A stretch of 64,000 nucleotides of DNA from JBQTKD01 sp963703165 (GCA_963703165.1 OY969798.1:4030001-4094000), one strand, 5' to 3'; shown: positions 42,548 to 51,677, counted from the stretch's first letter. Translations and numbers: made by a program. The notes: generated from the sequence alone by a model not told the origin.

Positions 42548-43888
42548 ATGACCCGAGCTCAGAGCATTCCGAATAGCGCACCGCGGCGGGTTCGCTGGAT
42601 CGGCCTGCTCGCGGCGTTCCTGGCGTCGGTGTTCGCCGTCGCGGTCGCGACGCCGGCAACCGCCGAGGTGGTGGCTCCTGTCGCACCGGCGGACCCCCAG
42701 CAGTGCACGAGGGACGGAGTCCTGGGGGCGGGAGAGTCGGCGACGAACAAGACACCGTACGACCCGAAGACGCTGAAGCTCGAGATCGACCAGGCGAAGC
42801 TGGCACACCAGGCTTCGCCGAATCACATCACCATGGAGATCCGGGTCCGCAATCGCAGCGGCGCGGCCACCTGCGCCGCGTATCCGGTGTTCCTGACCTT
42901 CAACGAGCCCGGTGGAGAGCCGCAGGACGCGGCGGGGTGCGCGGACGTGTCCTTCAACGACCCGGCGGTCGCGCGTGGCACGTATCACTGCACCGCGATC
43001 ATCGAGAACCCCGGCAAGTGGCAGTTCACCGCCTACGTCAACCAGCCCGCCTCGGCCGGTCAGGTGCAGCAGTTGATAGCCCAGAAGGACGTCGTCCTGA
43101 ACTTCACCGACGCACTGAAGCTCGGGAACGAATCCAAGGGCATCAAGTACGTCGTCACCGGAAGCACCTTCGAGGTGTTCCTGCTGCAGTTCCACGTGGT
43201 GATGGCAACTCTGTGGATGCTGCTGGCCGCGGCCCTGGCCTTCCTCGCGGTTCCGCGACTACGTCGGATGTTGTCGGTGCTCGCGCTGCACACCCTCGAG
43301 GTGCGCCGCGGGTTGCTGAACAGCTCCCTGTGGGCCACCTTCGGTGCGACCCTCGGGACCGGGCTGTACCTGCTCGGATCCAAGACCGCCTACGAGGCGC
43401 CGTTCTCCACCAACGCGTTCTCATTCTCCGCCTGGGAACAACTCGGGAATCTGCCCTACGCGCAGAAATACTTCCTGGTCCTCTACGCCAAGATCGTCGT
43501 ATTCGGGTTGATGGCCGCCGCCTCGGTGATCCTCATGCTCGAGGCCGGTCGCCAGGCGCAGAAGTCGCAGGACTCGGAGGGCTTGGACCGCGAGGACGAC
43601 GACGACATGTGGTCGAAGGGCGTCCACTTCGATTCCGAGGGCCACGTCCTGCACGACGACGATGTCGCGGTGGCCGCCGGTGCCGTCGCCTCGGTCAGGC
43701 GGACCTCCGTTAAGGCGCAGCGGCGTACTGGGGCACAGGCGGGGGTCAGCTCGCGCACCCTGTGGGCATGCGTGACGGTGCTCATCATCGGCGCCGGGGC
43801 GATCGGTGCCGCGGTGACCGGTCTGAAGTACATGCACGAACTCATCGAGATGGCCGCGGCGGCGGCGATCATCCGTTCTGGAGGCTGA
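42548..43888 (+). CDS. CopD-like membrane protein with extracellular domain, copy 2
   Basis: A 446-residue close paralogue of the 24025 product, alignable over its whole length. Signal helix, ectodomain with the same Cys (QQCTRDG, GAATCAAYPVF, AAGCADVSF, GTYHCTAII), helices LLQFHVVMATLWMLLAAALA, LNSSLWATFGATLGTGLYLL, FLVLYAKIVVFGLMAAASVI, and C-terminal AIGAAVTGLKYMHEL. The His/Asp loop HFDSEGHVLHDDDVAV is also kept. Strong conservation of ectodomain Cys and the loop suggests both are functional. Coupled to the lipoprotein gene by a one-base gap. Confidence 0.8.
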   Translation: MTRAQSIPNSAPRRVRWIGLLAAFLASVFAVAVATPATAEVVAPVAPADPQQCTRDGVLGAGESATNKTPYDPKTLKLEIDQAKLAHQASPNHITMEIRVRNRSGAATCAAYPVFLTFNEPGGEPQDAAGCADVSFNDPAVARGTYHCTAIIENPGKWQFTAYVNQPASAGQVQQLIAQKDVVLNFTDALKLGNESKGIKYVVTGSTFEVFLLQFHVVMATLWMLLAAALAFLAVPRLRRMLSVLALHTLEVRRGLLNSSLWATFGATLGTGLYLLGSKTAYEAPFSTNAFSFSAWEQLGNLPYAQKYFLVLYAKIVVFGLMAAASVILMLEAGRQAQKSQDSEGLDREDDDDMWSKGVHFDSEGHVLHDDDVAVAAGAVASVRRTSVKAQRRTGAQAGVSSRTLWACVTVLIIGAGAIGAAVTGLKYMHELIEMAAAAAIIRSGG

Positions 43889-43893
43889 ATCCA

Positions 43894-44487
43894 ATGATTC
43901 GAATTAGCGGCGATCGAACTCGTTCTCGCGGCCGGACGGCGGCCCTCACTGCACTGGTCACGTTGCTGGGGGGATTGCTGGGACTGATTGCATCCGCGGT
44001 GCCGGCTGCTGCACACAGCGGCGGCCGTGCCGTCGTGCTGGTCCGTAGCTTGAGCGTGGAGCCGTCGGGCGACATGTGGCACGCCAGGGCCACGCTGACG
44101 GACAACGACTCCGGGGCTCCGATCCGCGGATCCAAGGTGACGGCGTTCGTCGGGGATCCGGCGACGGCGAAGGCGATCTCGATGGCCGCGGGCGGAGTAC
44201 CCGGTGTCTTCGAGGGCATGTTGCCCAGCGCGAAGCCTGGGCCCATCACCCTTGCGCTGAAGGTGCGCGCGGTGCCGGGTTCGGAGCCCGTGCTGCCCTT
44301 CGACGGTCAGTGGAATGCGGATCTCGTCGCCGGTCAGACCGCGTTCCTGGTCGCCGGTAGCGGCGAGGGTGGTAGCAGCAAGATGCCCATGATTCTGGGC
44401 ATCGTGGGCGGCCTCATGGGTGTGGGACTGCTCTACGGGCTCTACTCGGTGCGGCGGCGCACCGCCGTACCGGTCACCGCGAAGTAG
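43894..44487 (+). CDS. Small secreted CopC/FixH-like protein with mature N-terminal His, copy 2
   Basis: A 197-residue paralogue of the 25386 product with the same length. The signal peptide ends PAAA at residue 40, giving a mature N terminus HSGGRAVVLVRSLSVEPSG. Both copies keep the A-x-A cleavage site directly before His41. A C-terminal helix (MPMILGIVGGLMGVGLLYGLY) and RRRTAVPVTAK end it. ATG 43894 has GGAGG ten bases upstream and lies five bases after the CopD-like gene. Confidence 0.8.
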   Translation: MIRISGDRTRSRGRTAALTALVTLLGGLLGLIASAVPAAAHSGGRAVVLVRSLSVEPSGDMWHARATLTDNDSGAPIRGSKVTAFVGDPATAKAISMAAGGVPGVFEGMLPSAKPGPITLALKVRAVPGSEPVLPFDGQWNADLVAGQTAFLVAGSGEGGSSKMPMILGIVGGLMGVGLLYGLYSVRRRTAVPVTAK

Positions 44488-45038
44488 GCAGTCGGCCCGC
44501 GAGGGCGGCCCAAGCTGTACGAGTCGCCGAGTTCTCCGTGATCCGCGGCTCGGCCGTCGCCCCGCTCCGCGGTGGGGCCACGGCGGCCTGCGCGGCGCGC
44601 GGATCTGCGTCGTGGTTCTTATCGCCGCGGCGATGGTCATCGGAGGCGCGGTGACGGGTTGAGGTAGCTGCATGAACTGCACCGCAACTGCGACTGGTCC
44701 CGCCGAAGGCGCCGGTCAGTGACCCGGGACCCCGACCACGCGCAGTGGGGTTTGACTCACTCCGTCGCGCGGAGGAGTCTGGAGATCTTCGTCCCCGGAC
44801 CCCGGACGGATTTCCGTCGGCGTCTCAACGGGAGCGAAGCGGTGTCCGGCCTGACTGCCAGGGGTCCTATCGACGCCCGCGCCTGCGCGGGTTTCCTCGC
44901 CTGGGTGCTGAGCGCCCCGGTGAACGCGCGCTCGCGGTCCAACGCGCGGGCAGCGTTGGTGGAGTTGGCGAGCCTGCGTCGCATCGATTCGCAACCTGCC
45001 CCGCACGCTGGGCCGACCACGTCGGGCGGGAGGCGATC
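44488..45038. other. Intergenic region with a decayed CopD-like gene end
   Basis: 551 bases. It holds the relic at 44600-44679 (listed separately). Other frames are not protein-like. The segment before 45039 carries the ribosome site of the CBM48 gene. Confidence 0.6.
44600..44679 (+). pseudogene. Relic of the C-terminal helix of a CopD-like paralogue
   Basis: The frame from 44600 reads RICVVVLIAAAMVIGGAVTG, which matches LWICVLILVGGAMAIGGAVTG at the end of the 24025 product. After one missing base the DNA continues LR-stop-LHEL, matching LKYLHEL with a TAC-to-TAG change. So a third full or partial copy once stood here and decayed by one deletion and one nonsense mutation, with its 5' part lost. 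Confidence 0.7.
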
Positions 45039-45356
45039 ATGGCCATCTCGCGACGAGCCGCGCGGGATCAGCAGGTCGTCGAGGTGACGTTCTCGCTGCG
45101 CGCTCAGCCCTTCGACGGTCGCAGGATCAGCGTCGTGGGTGACTTCAACGACTGGAATCCGTCAGTGAACCCGTTGGTGGAACGTGACGGCCGGCTGTCG
45201 GTGACGGTCGCGGTGCTCCGCGGGCGCCGGTATCACTACCGGTTCCTCACCGATGTCGGCCAGTGGGTCGTCGACGGCGATGCCGAGGAATACCGGCCGA
45301 ACGAATTCGGCGGGCCTGACTGCGTCCTGGACACCACAGTGACCGCGACGCAGTGA
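45039..45356 (+). CDS. CBM48 (isoamylase N-terminal/AMPK-type) glycogen-binding protein
   Basis: A 105-residue protein made of one CBM48 domain: VTFSLRAQPFDGRRISVVGDF, NDWNPSVNPLVERDGRLSVTV and YHYRFLTDVGQWVVDGDAEE. The VGDFNDW block is the carbohydrate-binding core. Such stand-alone proteins bind glycogen or other alpha-glucans. ATG 45039 has GGGAGG six bases upstream. MalQ is further along at 49481. Confidence 0.92.
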   Translation: MAISRRAARDQQVVEVTFSLRAQPFDGRRISVVGDFNDWNPSVNPLVERDGRLSVTVAVLRGRRYHYRFLTDVGQWVVDGDAEEYRPNEFGGPDCVLDTTVTATQ

Positions 45357-45390
45357 AGTTCCGCACCGGGGCACCCGAACGCCCCGGACG

Positions 45391-45442
45391 GCGACGCCGG
45401 GCCGAGAGACCTGGCGGGCTGGTTTCTCCGGCCCGGCGTCGC
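45391..45442. terminator. Bidirectional hairpin between convergent genes
   Basis: Perfect 14-base arms GCGACGCCGGGCCG and CGGCCCGGCGTCGC with a 24-base loop. It lies between the CBM48 gene (plus) and globin gene (minus), so it can serve both. Confidence 0.85.
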
Positions 45443-45452
45443 TACACCGGCA

Positions 45453-45848
45453 TCAGTGGCCCGGGGCGTTGATCATCGAGTGCGCGGCCATCTCCAGGTA
45501 CGCCCACAGCGGGCGTTCGAGTTCGGGGTCCATGGCCATGGAGTCGACGGCGGCGCGCATGCAGGCCAGCCAGCGGTCGCGGCCGGACAGCGTGATCGTG
45601 AACGGGTGGTGGCGCATGCGCAGGCGCGGGTGGCCGCGCAGCTCGGAGTAGGTACCGGGACCGCCCCAGTACTGCTGCATGAACATGCGCAGGCGCTCCT
45701 CGGCTCCGGCCATGTCCTGCGACGGGTACATCGCGGACAGCACCTCGTCGGCAGCGACGCCCTCGTAAAAGCGGTGGATCAGCTTCTCGAAGAACTCATC
45801 CCCGCCAACGGCCTCGTAGTAGCCGGCGGGCACTCCTTGGAAGGTCAT
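45453..45848 (-). CDS. glbO: Truncated hemoglobin, group II (GlbO)
   Basis: A 131-residue 2-over-2 globin. Visible family marks: FFEKLIHRFYEGVAADEVLS (B helix with Tyr), MYPSQDMAGAEERLRMFMQQ, YWGGPGTYSELRGHPRLRMR, then HHPF with the proximal His. The WGGP block is typical of group II globins, which bind oxygen tightly or handle NO/peroxide. It overlaps the MscS gene by four bases (ATGA) and is last in a three-gene operon. Confidence 0.95.
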   Translation of the reverse strand: MTFQGVPAGYYEAVGGDEFFEKLIHRFYEGVAADEVLSAMYPSQDMAGAEERLRMFMQQYWGGPGTYSELRGHPRLRMRHHPFTITLSGRDRWLACMRAAVDSMAMDPELERPLWAYLEMAAHSMINAPGH

Positions 45849-46609
45849 CTGCTCGCCTCTCCCTCCGGGATCGGTGGAGAGGGCCGGGCCGGCGGTTGGT
45901 TGCTGTTCCCGACCCGGATGATCTCGCCGTTGCGGACATGCCAGAGCTTTCCGTCCTGGCCCCGAACGCTGGTGATCCGGAGCCCGACCGATTCCACTGT
46001 TCCTTGAGTGCCTTCCAGGTCGAGTACGCCGAGATCGACCTCGTCGCCGACGCCGAACTGGTCCTCCAGGATCATGAAGATGCCGGACAGGAAGTCCTTC
46101 ACCAGAGCCTGCGCCCCGAAGCCGATGGCCACGCCGACGATGCCGGCACTGGCGATCAGCGGCGCGATGTTGAAGGTCAGTTCAGCCATGACTGTGAGCA
46201 GGGCGATGGTGAAGATCACCGTGGTGGACAGGCTTTCCAGGACCGAACCCAGCGTCGCGGCTCGCCGCCGCAGACTCACCCGGGCGTTCGCTCCAGCCCC
46301 GCCGCGACCCAGGGCGAGTGACCCGGTCCCGCTGATGGCGCGATCACAGATGCGGCGGATCGCGCGATGGGTCAACCAGCGCACCACCACCGCGATTCCG
46401 ATGATCACCAGAATCTTGGCCGGGCGGGCGATCAACCAGTTCGAGTTCTCCGCGAACCACTCGTTGTCGGTCCAGTCGTAGATCCGTTTGCACAGAGAGC
46501 TTCGTGCGTCCTCGAAACACCGCGGGCCCACCCGCGCCGGATTCACCACGACGCCCGACAACGTGCTCACCTCAGGGGCCGGCGTCGGATCGACGGCGAG
46601 CAGCGACAT
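45845..46609 (-). CDS. Mechanosensitive ion channel, MscS family
   Basis: A 254-residue small MscS channel opened by membrane tension. Helices at about residues 65-85, 125-148 and the pore-lining TM3 (IASAGIVGVAIGFGAQALVK), followed by the beta domain DFLSGIFMILEDQFGVGDEV and GTVESVGLRITSVRGQDGKL. The C terminus is truncated compared with E. coli MscS: it ends soon after the beta domain, so the usual vestibule is missing. Its ATG shares one base with the prolyl oligopeptidase stop. Confidence 0.93.
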   Translation of the reverse strand: MSLLAVDPTPAPEVSTLSGVVVNPARVGPRCFEDARSSLCKRIYDWTDNEWFAENSNWLIARPAKILVIIGIAVVVRWLTHRAIRRICDRAISGTGSLALGRGGAGANARVSLRRRAATLGSVLESLSTTVIFTIALLTVMAELTFNIAPLIASAGIVGVAIGFGAQALVKDFLSGIFMILEDQFGVGDEVDLGVLDLEGTQGTVESVGLRITSVRGQDGKLWHVRNGEIIRVGNSNQPPARPSPPIPEGEASR

Positions 46610-48711
46610 CAGAAGTCCAGGCCGCCGGTGTGCACGGCGGCGAAGGTCATGGAGTCGACGCTGACCTCGACGGAGCGGCTCAGCGCCCGGGCACCGTGCC
46701 CGGCCTCGGCCTCGTCGCGGATCAGGATCGGGGTGTCGGCGGCGTTGGCGTGCTGCAGAGCGGCGCAGAACTTCTTCGCGTGCATGGTGTCCACGCGGGT
46801 GTCGTTGCCGAAGACGGTGAGCAGCAGCGCCGGGTACTCGGTGCCTTCCCGCACCGCGTGGACGGGGGAGTAGCCGAGCAACCAGCCGAGTTCCTCCGGG
46901 TCCGCCGAGGTGCCGTACTCCTCGTTCCACGTCTCGCCGAGGCCGAACAGTTCGTAGCGGACCATGTCCAGCAGGGGTGCCGAGCAGACCACGGCCCCGT
47001 ACAGGTCGGGGCGTTGGGTCATCGCGGCACCGACGAGCAGTCCGCCGTTGGAGCCACCGGCGATGGACAGCTGGGCCGGGGTGGTCCAGCCGTTGTCGAT
47101 GAGCCACTGCGCACCGGCGTGCAGGTCGTCGAAGGTGTTCTGCTTGACGCCGAGCATCCCGGCGCGATGCCAGCCCTCGCCCTCCTCGCCGCCGCCGCGC
47201 AGGTTCGCGACCGCGTAGGCGCCGCCGGCCTCGACCCAGGCCAGGATCCCGGCCGAGAACGCGGGCGTCAGGGAGATGCCGAAGCCGCCGTAGCCGTAGA
47301 GCGTCAGCGGCCGCGGACCGGCTGACGCGGCGTCAGCACCCGTGCGGTACATGAGGAACATCCGCACTTCGGTGCCGTCGGCGGAGAGGTAGGTGATCTG
47401 CTCGGTGGTCACCGCGGGGACCTCGACCCGGCCCGGGGCCTGCGCCCACTCCGTGACGGTGTCGGTGCGGGCGTCGTAGCGGTACACGCACGACGGGGTG
47501 GTGTGGTCGGTGTAGCCGAACCACGCCTCGTGCCCCCCTTCCGGGCGCTCGCTGACGCCGCCGATGGAGCCCAGCCCGGGCAGCGGCACCGCACCACGGC
47601 GGGCGCCGGCGCGCAGATCGTGGACGGTCATCTCGCTGACGGCGTGGCGGGTCCACGCGCACAACAGGATCGGGGCGTCGCCGAGTTCCGGGCCGTCGAG
47701 GATCGCGTACCCGTCGAGCACCGCCTCGGGGTCCTCAGGGATCAGGTCGGTCCAGTGCTCCGAGGTCGGCCGGGCGGGGTCCGTCACGCACAGCCGCCCG
47801 CGGGGGGCGTCGAGGTCGGTGAACACGTAGAGGCGACCGTCGCGGCCGATCTCCACCCCCGTGGAGGCGTCGACGTCCTGCTGGACCACGCTCAACTGCG
47901 GTCGCTCGATCGGGGCGAGCGACAGGTCCGCCAGCCACAGGTCGTTCCGCGGCGCGGTGCCGGCGTTCGCGGTCACCGCGAGCCAGCGACCGTCCCGGCT
48001 GACCGAGGCGCTGTAGTAGTTGGTCTTGTCCAGGCCCTCGCCGAAGATGAGCACGTCGGTGTCGGGGTCGGTGCCGACGGTGTGCAGATAGATCCGGCGG
48101 TGGTACTGGTCCTCGCCCTCCGGGACGAGGTCCGGGTGCAGGCGGCGGACGTAGTAGTACGCCTTGGCGCCGGGCAGCCAGGCGACGGGGGAGTAGCGGG
48201 CCCGGTCGATCGGGCCGTCGACGAGCTCGCCGGTGGCGACGTCCATGACCCGCAGCACCGACTCCTCGGTGCCGCCCTCGGAGACCTGGTAGGCGAGCAG
48301 CCTGCCGTCCTTGGACGGTTGCCAGGCATCCAGCGTCGTCAGGCCGGTCGGGTCGAGCTCCATCGGGTCGATCAGCACCCGCTCGCCGCCACCCTGATCG
48401 AACGGGTCGACGGTCAGCAGCACCGCGTGCTCCTGCTCGGCGACCCGGCGCATGAAGAACTGACGGTCGCCCCGCCACGACGGCGGACTGACCACTCCGG
48501 CGCCGAGCAGCTCGGTGAGGCGGGTCCGCAGCGCGTCGGCGCCCGGCCAGGTGCTGCGGTGGGCCTCGAAGAGCTCCCGTTGCGCCGTCGACCACGCTTC
48601 GGTCGACGCGCTCTCGGGGTCCTCCAGCCAGCGGTACGGGTCGGGCACCCGGTGTCCGTGGAGGTCGTCGACGATGTCCTGGCGCTCGGCGGCGGGGTAG
48701 CTCGGTCGCAT
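46609..48711 (-). CDS. Prolyl oligopeptidase (S9A family)
   Basis: A 700-residue cytosolic serine peptidase cutting peptides after Pro. N-terminal DPYRWLEDPES leads into a seven-bladed propeller (about 70-400). The catalytic domain has GGSNGGLLVG (Ser), FGNDTRVDTMH (Asp) and EAGHGA (His). ATG 48711 gives the standard start; the frame is open upstream but that sequence is not family-like. It is the first gene of an operon with mscS and glbO. Confidence 0.94.
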   Translation of the reverse strand: MRPSYPAAERQDIVDDLHGHRVPDPYRWLEDPESASTEAWSTAQRELFEAHRSTWPGADALRTRLTELLGAGVVSPPSWRGDRQFFMRRVAEQEHAVLLTVDPFDQGGGERVLIDPMELDPTGLTTLDAWQPSKDGRLLAYQVSEGGTEESVLRVMDVATGELVDGPIDRARYSPVAWLPGAKAYYYVRRLHPDLVPEGEDQYHRRIYLHTVGTDPDTDVLIFGEGLDKTNYYSASVSRDGRWLAVTANAGTAPRNDLWLADLSLAPIERPQLSVVQQDVDASTGVEIGRDGRLYVFTDLDAPRGRLCVTDPARPTSEHWTDLIPEDPEAVLDGYAILDGPELGDAPILLCAWTRHAVSEMTVHDLRAGARRGAVPLPGLGSIGGVSERPEGGHEAWFGYTDHTTPSCVYRYDARTDTVTEWAQAPGRVEVPAVTTEQITYLSADGTEVRMFLMYRTGADAASAGPRPLTLYGYGGFGISLTPAFSAGILAWVEAGGAYAVANLRGGGEEGEGWHRAGMLGVKQNTFDDLHAGAQWLIDNGWTTPAQLSIAGGSNGGLLVGAAMTQRPDLYGAVVCSAPLLDMVRYELFGLGETWNEEYGTSADPEELGWLLGYSPVHAVREGTEYPALLLTVFGNDTRVDTMHAKKFCAALQHANAADTPILIRDEAEAGHGARALSRSVEVSVDSMTFAAVHTGGLDF

Positions 48712-48823
48712 GGGGCCAAACCTATGGCCTGGCGCCCGCGGAGGCCGGTTGACCTGCTCGGGAGCGTCCGAATGGGGCCACGCGATTCGGTAACCGGAAT
48801 TTTCCTGGCCGAAAGTGCCCCTC

Positions 48824-48840
48824 GTCACACACACTGTGAC
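48824..48840. promoter_or_regulatory. Inverted repeat GTCACA-N5-TGTGAC in a divergent promoter
   Basis: Perfect 6-base arms around CACAC, in the 196-base gap between divergent prolyl oligopeptidase and HNH genes. The half sites are those of Crp-like operators but in reversed order (Crp sites read TGTGA-N6-TCACA), so the binding protein is unclear. Confidence 0.35.
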
Positions 48841-48907
48841 TGACACACCGAGCGCGACGCCCAGGGCGCGTCTGGAGCGCCGGAGCGATCGCACGAGGAG
48901 AACGGCC

Positions 48908-49426
48908 GTGGGCCACGCCCTGGTCCTCAACGCGACGTATGAACCGCTGTGCGTCGTGTCCGCACGCCGCGCGCTCGTGCTCGTGCTGAACGAGAAGGCC
49001 GTCACCGTCGAGGCATCGGGCGCGGTGCTGCACAGCTCCCACTGCACGCTGCCGCTGCCCGCCGTCGTCCGGCTGACCCGCTTCGTTCGCGTGCCCTACC
49101 GGACCGGGATTCCACTGACCCGCCGCGCGATCTTCGCGCGGGACGGAGGGCGGTGTGTCTACTGTGGCGGCGTCGCGACCAGCGTCGATCACGTCATTCC
49201 ACGCAGCCGCGGGGGAGAGCACGTGTGGGAGAACGTGGTGGCGGCCTGCCGGCGGTGCAATCACACGAAGAGTGACCGCCACATCCATGAGCTCGGTTGG
49301 GGGGTGCGCCCGGCCCCGAAGGCCCCGACAGGCTCTGTCTGGAGGATCCTCGGCACCGGGCGCAGTGACCCACGCTGGCTGCCCTACCTCACCGGCCACG
49401 GGCTGGTGGACGAAGCTTCTGCTTGA
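48908..49426 (+). CDS. HNH endonuclease family protein
   Basis: A 172-residue protein common across actinobacteria. The N-terminal part HALVLNATYEPLCVVSARRA is conserved in this family. The HNH core is CVYCGGVATSVDHVIPRSRG with NVVAACRRCNHTKSDR: two CxxC pairs for structural zinc and the DH catalytic pair. Role uncertain; not a restriction enzyme by context. GTG 48908 is chosen because GAGGAG lies about seven bases upstream and homology begins here. Confidence 0.9.
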   Translation: MGHALVLNATYEPLCVVSARRALVLVLNEKAVTVEASGAVLHSSHCTLPLPAVVRLTRFVRVPYRTGIPLTRRAIFARDGGRCVYCGGVATSVDHVIPRSRGGEHVWENVVAACRRCNHTKSDRHIHELGWGVRPAPKAPTGSVWRILGTGRSDPRWLPYLTGHGLVDEASA

Positions 49427-49480
49427 CGCTCGTCCAGCCCGGGCGACCTACAGCGGCAGTTGTGGGGCAGGATCAGCGAC

Positions 49481-51637
49481 GTGGCTGAACTGTCTGCGAA
49501 CCTGATCGCCCTGGCGACCGCTCACGGCGTGGCCACCGAGTACTGGGACTGGCGCGGGGAGTACGTGGCCGTCCCCAGCGAGACGGTGATCGCGGTCCTG
49601 GAGTCCTTGGGGGTCGACGCCTCCGACGACACGGCCGCGGGGGCGGCGCTCGCCGAGTTGCACGCCGACCGGTGGCGCCGGATGCTTCCCGGTTGCCTGG
49701 TGCGCCGCATCGACGACCCGTCGCCGACCACCTTCTGGGTGCACGTCCCGCACGGCGACCCGGTGACGGTGCACCTGGAGCTGGAGGACTCGACCCCCCG
49801 CTTCGACCTGCGCCAACTCGACCGCTGGGTGGACCCGGTCAACCTCGACGGGGGGCTGATCGGTGAGGCCACCTTCGAGCTGCCCACCGACCTGCCCCTG
49901 GGGTGGCACACGCTGCATGCGGTCAGTGGCGAGGTGAGTGCGCAGACCACGATGGTCGTGGTGCCCTCGCACCTCGAACTGCCCGAGGTTCTGATGCAGG
50001 GTCAGACCTGGGGGTGGATGACGCAGCTCTACCAGGTGCTGACCGAGTCGTCCTGGGGATTCGGCGACCTCGCCGACCTGAAGGCACTGCTGTCCTGGTC
50101 CGGGAGTGACCTCGAGGCCGGGTTCGTCCTGATCAACCCGCTGCACGCCTCCGACCCGTTGCTCCCGATCGAGCCGTCGCCGTATCTGCCGGTGACCCGT
50201 CGGTTCGTCAGCCCGCTCTACCTGTCGATCACCGCACTGCCGGAGGTCGCCCGCCTGGCGACGGCGGGTAAGGCGCGGGTCGCCGAGTTGGCCATGCGAT
50301 TCGCCGAGGCCGGGGGACCGGACGACCTGATCGACCGCGACGCGGTGTGGACGGCCAAGCGCGAGGCCCTCGAACTGGTCCACGCTGCCGGGCGTAGCCC
50401 GGACCGCCAGACGGTCTACGACGCCTACCGCGTGCGGGAAGGCATCGGTCTGCTCGACTTCGCGACCTGGTGCGCCCTGGCCGAGGCACACGGCCCGGAC
50501 TGGCTGCAGTGGCCGGTCGATCTGCGTAACCCGGCGACGCCGGCGGTGGCCGCGGAGCGGACCCGCCTCGCCGACCGGGTGGACTTCCACGCCTGGATGC
50601 AGTGGCAACTCGACGAACAGTTGACCGCGACAGCCGAGGCGGCCGAGGCCGCGGGGATGCCGATCGGGGTCATCCACGACCTCGCCGTCGGCGTGCACCC
50701 GAACGGGGCCGACTCGTGGGGCCTGCAGGAGGTCCTGGCCATCGGGGTCTCCGTCGGGGCACCGCCGGACGCGTTCAACCACTACGGCCAGGACTGGAGC
50801 CAGCCGCCGTGGAAGCCCCGGCAGCTGGCCGAGGCCGGGTACGCGCCGTACCGGGACATGCTGCGCACCGCGTTGCGGCACGCCGGCGGGTTGCGCGTGG
50901 ACCACGTGATGGGCCTGTTCCGGCTCTGGTGGGTGCCGACCGGGGCGAAGGCCTCGGAGGGCACGTACGTGCGCTACGACCACGAGGCCATGGTCGGGAT
51001 CCTGACGCTGGAGGCCTCTCGGGCCGGCGCCGTGGTGATCGGGGAGGATCTGGGCACCGTCGAGCCGTGGGTGCGGGACTACCTGCGTGAGCGCGGCATG
51101 CTCGGCACCTCGATCCTGTGGTTCGAGCGCGACGCCGCCGGGCCGCTGCGCCCCGAGCAGTGGCGCGAGCTGTGCCTGGGCACCGTCACGACCCACGACC
51201 TACCGCCCACCCGCGGGTACCTCGCCGGGGAGCACGTCGCGCTGCGCAACCGCCTCGGGCTGCTCAGTGTGCCGGTGGAGAAGGAGTGGTCGGGCCTGCG
51301 TGAGGAGCTGGCCCAGTGGCGCGCCCTGCTCGACGACCTGGGCATCGAACGCGGCGGGGAGATCGGCGACGTCGGCTCGATCGACGCGATGGTCCACGCG
51401 CTGCACGAGTTCCTGTCCCGGACCCCGTGCCTGCTGCGCGGGGTCGCCCTGGCCGACGCGGCCGGGGACCGGCGCACCCACAATCAGCCCGGCACACACC
51501 AGGAGTACCCGAACTGGCAGTACCCCCTGGTGGACGCCGAGCGGAGGCTGGTGCGGCTCGCGGACCTCATGGACTCCGAGCAGGTGGCCGAACTCACCGC
51601 GCTGTTCCGCGCGGCTGTGACGTATCGCAGCAGGTGA
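49481..51637 (+). CDS. malQ: 4-alpha-glucanotransferase (amylomaltase)
   Basis: A 718-residue GH77 enzyme that transfers maltodextrin segments in glycogen or maltose metabolism. An actinobacterial N-terminal extension (about 1-165) precedes the barrel. Active-site blocks: GLRVDHVMGLFRLWWVP (nucleophile Asp), VVIGEDLGTVEPWVR (acid/base Glu), and TTHDLPPTRGY (Asp). GTG 49481 follows GGCAGGA; a TTG at 49460 is also in frame. It fits with the CBM48 protein at 45039 in alpha-glucan metabolism. Confidence 0.95.
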   Translation: MAELSANLIALATAHGVATEYWDWRGEYVAVPSETVIAVLESLGVDASDDTAAGAALAELHADRWRRMLPGCLVRRIDDPSPTTFWVHVPHGDPVTVHLELEDSTPRFDLRQLDRWVDPVNLDGGLIGEATFELPTDLPLGWHTLHAVSGEVSAQTTMVVVPSHLELPEVLMQGQTWGWMTQLYQVLTESSWGFGDLADLKALLSWSGSDLEAGFVLINPLHASDPLLPIEPSPYLPVTRRFVSPLYLSITALPEVARLATAGKARVAELAMRFAEAGGPDDLIDRDAVWTAKREALELVHAAGRSPDRQTVYDAYRVREGIGLLDFATWCALAEAHGPDWLQWPVDLRNPATPAVAAERTRLADRVDFHAWMQWQLDEQLTATAEAAEAAGMPIGVIHDLAVGVHPNGADSWGLQEVLAIGVSVGAPPDAFNHYGQDWSQPPWKPRQLAEAGYAPYRDMLRTALRHAGGLRVDHVMGLFRLWWVPTGAKASEGTYVRYDHEAMVGILTLEASRAGAVVIGEDLGTVEPWVRDYLRERGMLGTSILWFERDAAGPLRPEQWRELCLGTVTTHDLPPTRGYLAGEHVALRNRLGLLSVPVEKEWSGLREELAQWRALLDDLGIERGGEIGDVGSIDAMVHALHEFLSRTPCLLRGVALADAAGDRRTHNQPGTHQEYPNWQYPLVDAERRLVRLADLMDSEQVAELTALFRAAVTYRSR

Positions 51638-51677
51638 GCCGTAGGGGCCGCGCGCGCGGTTCGCTAATCTGTGCCCC

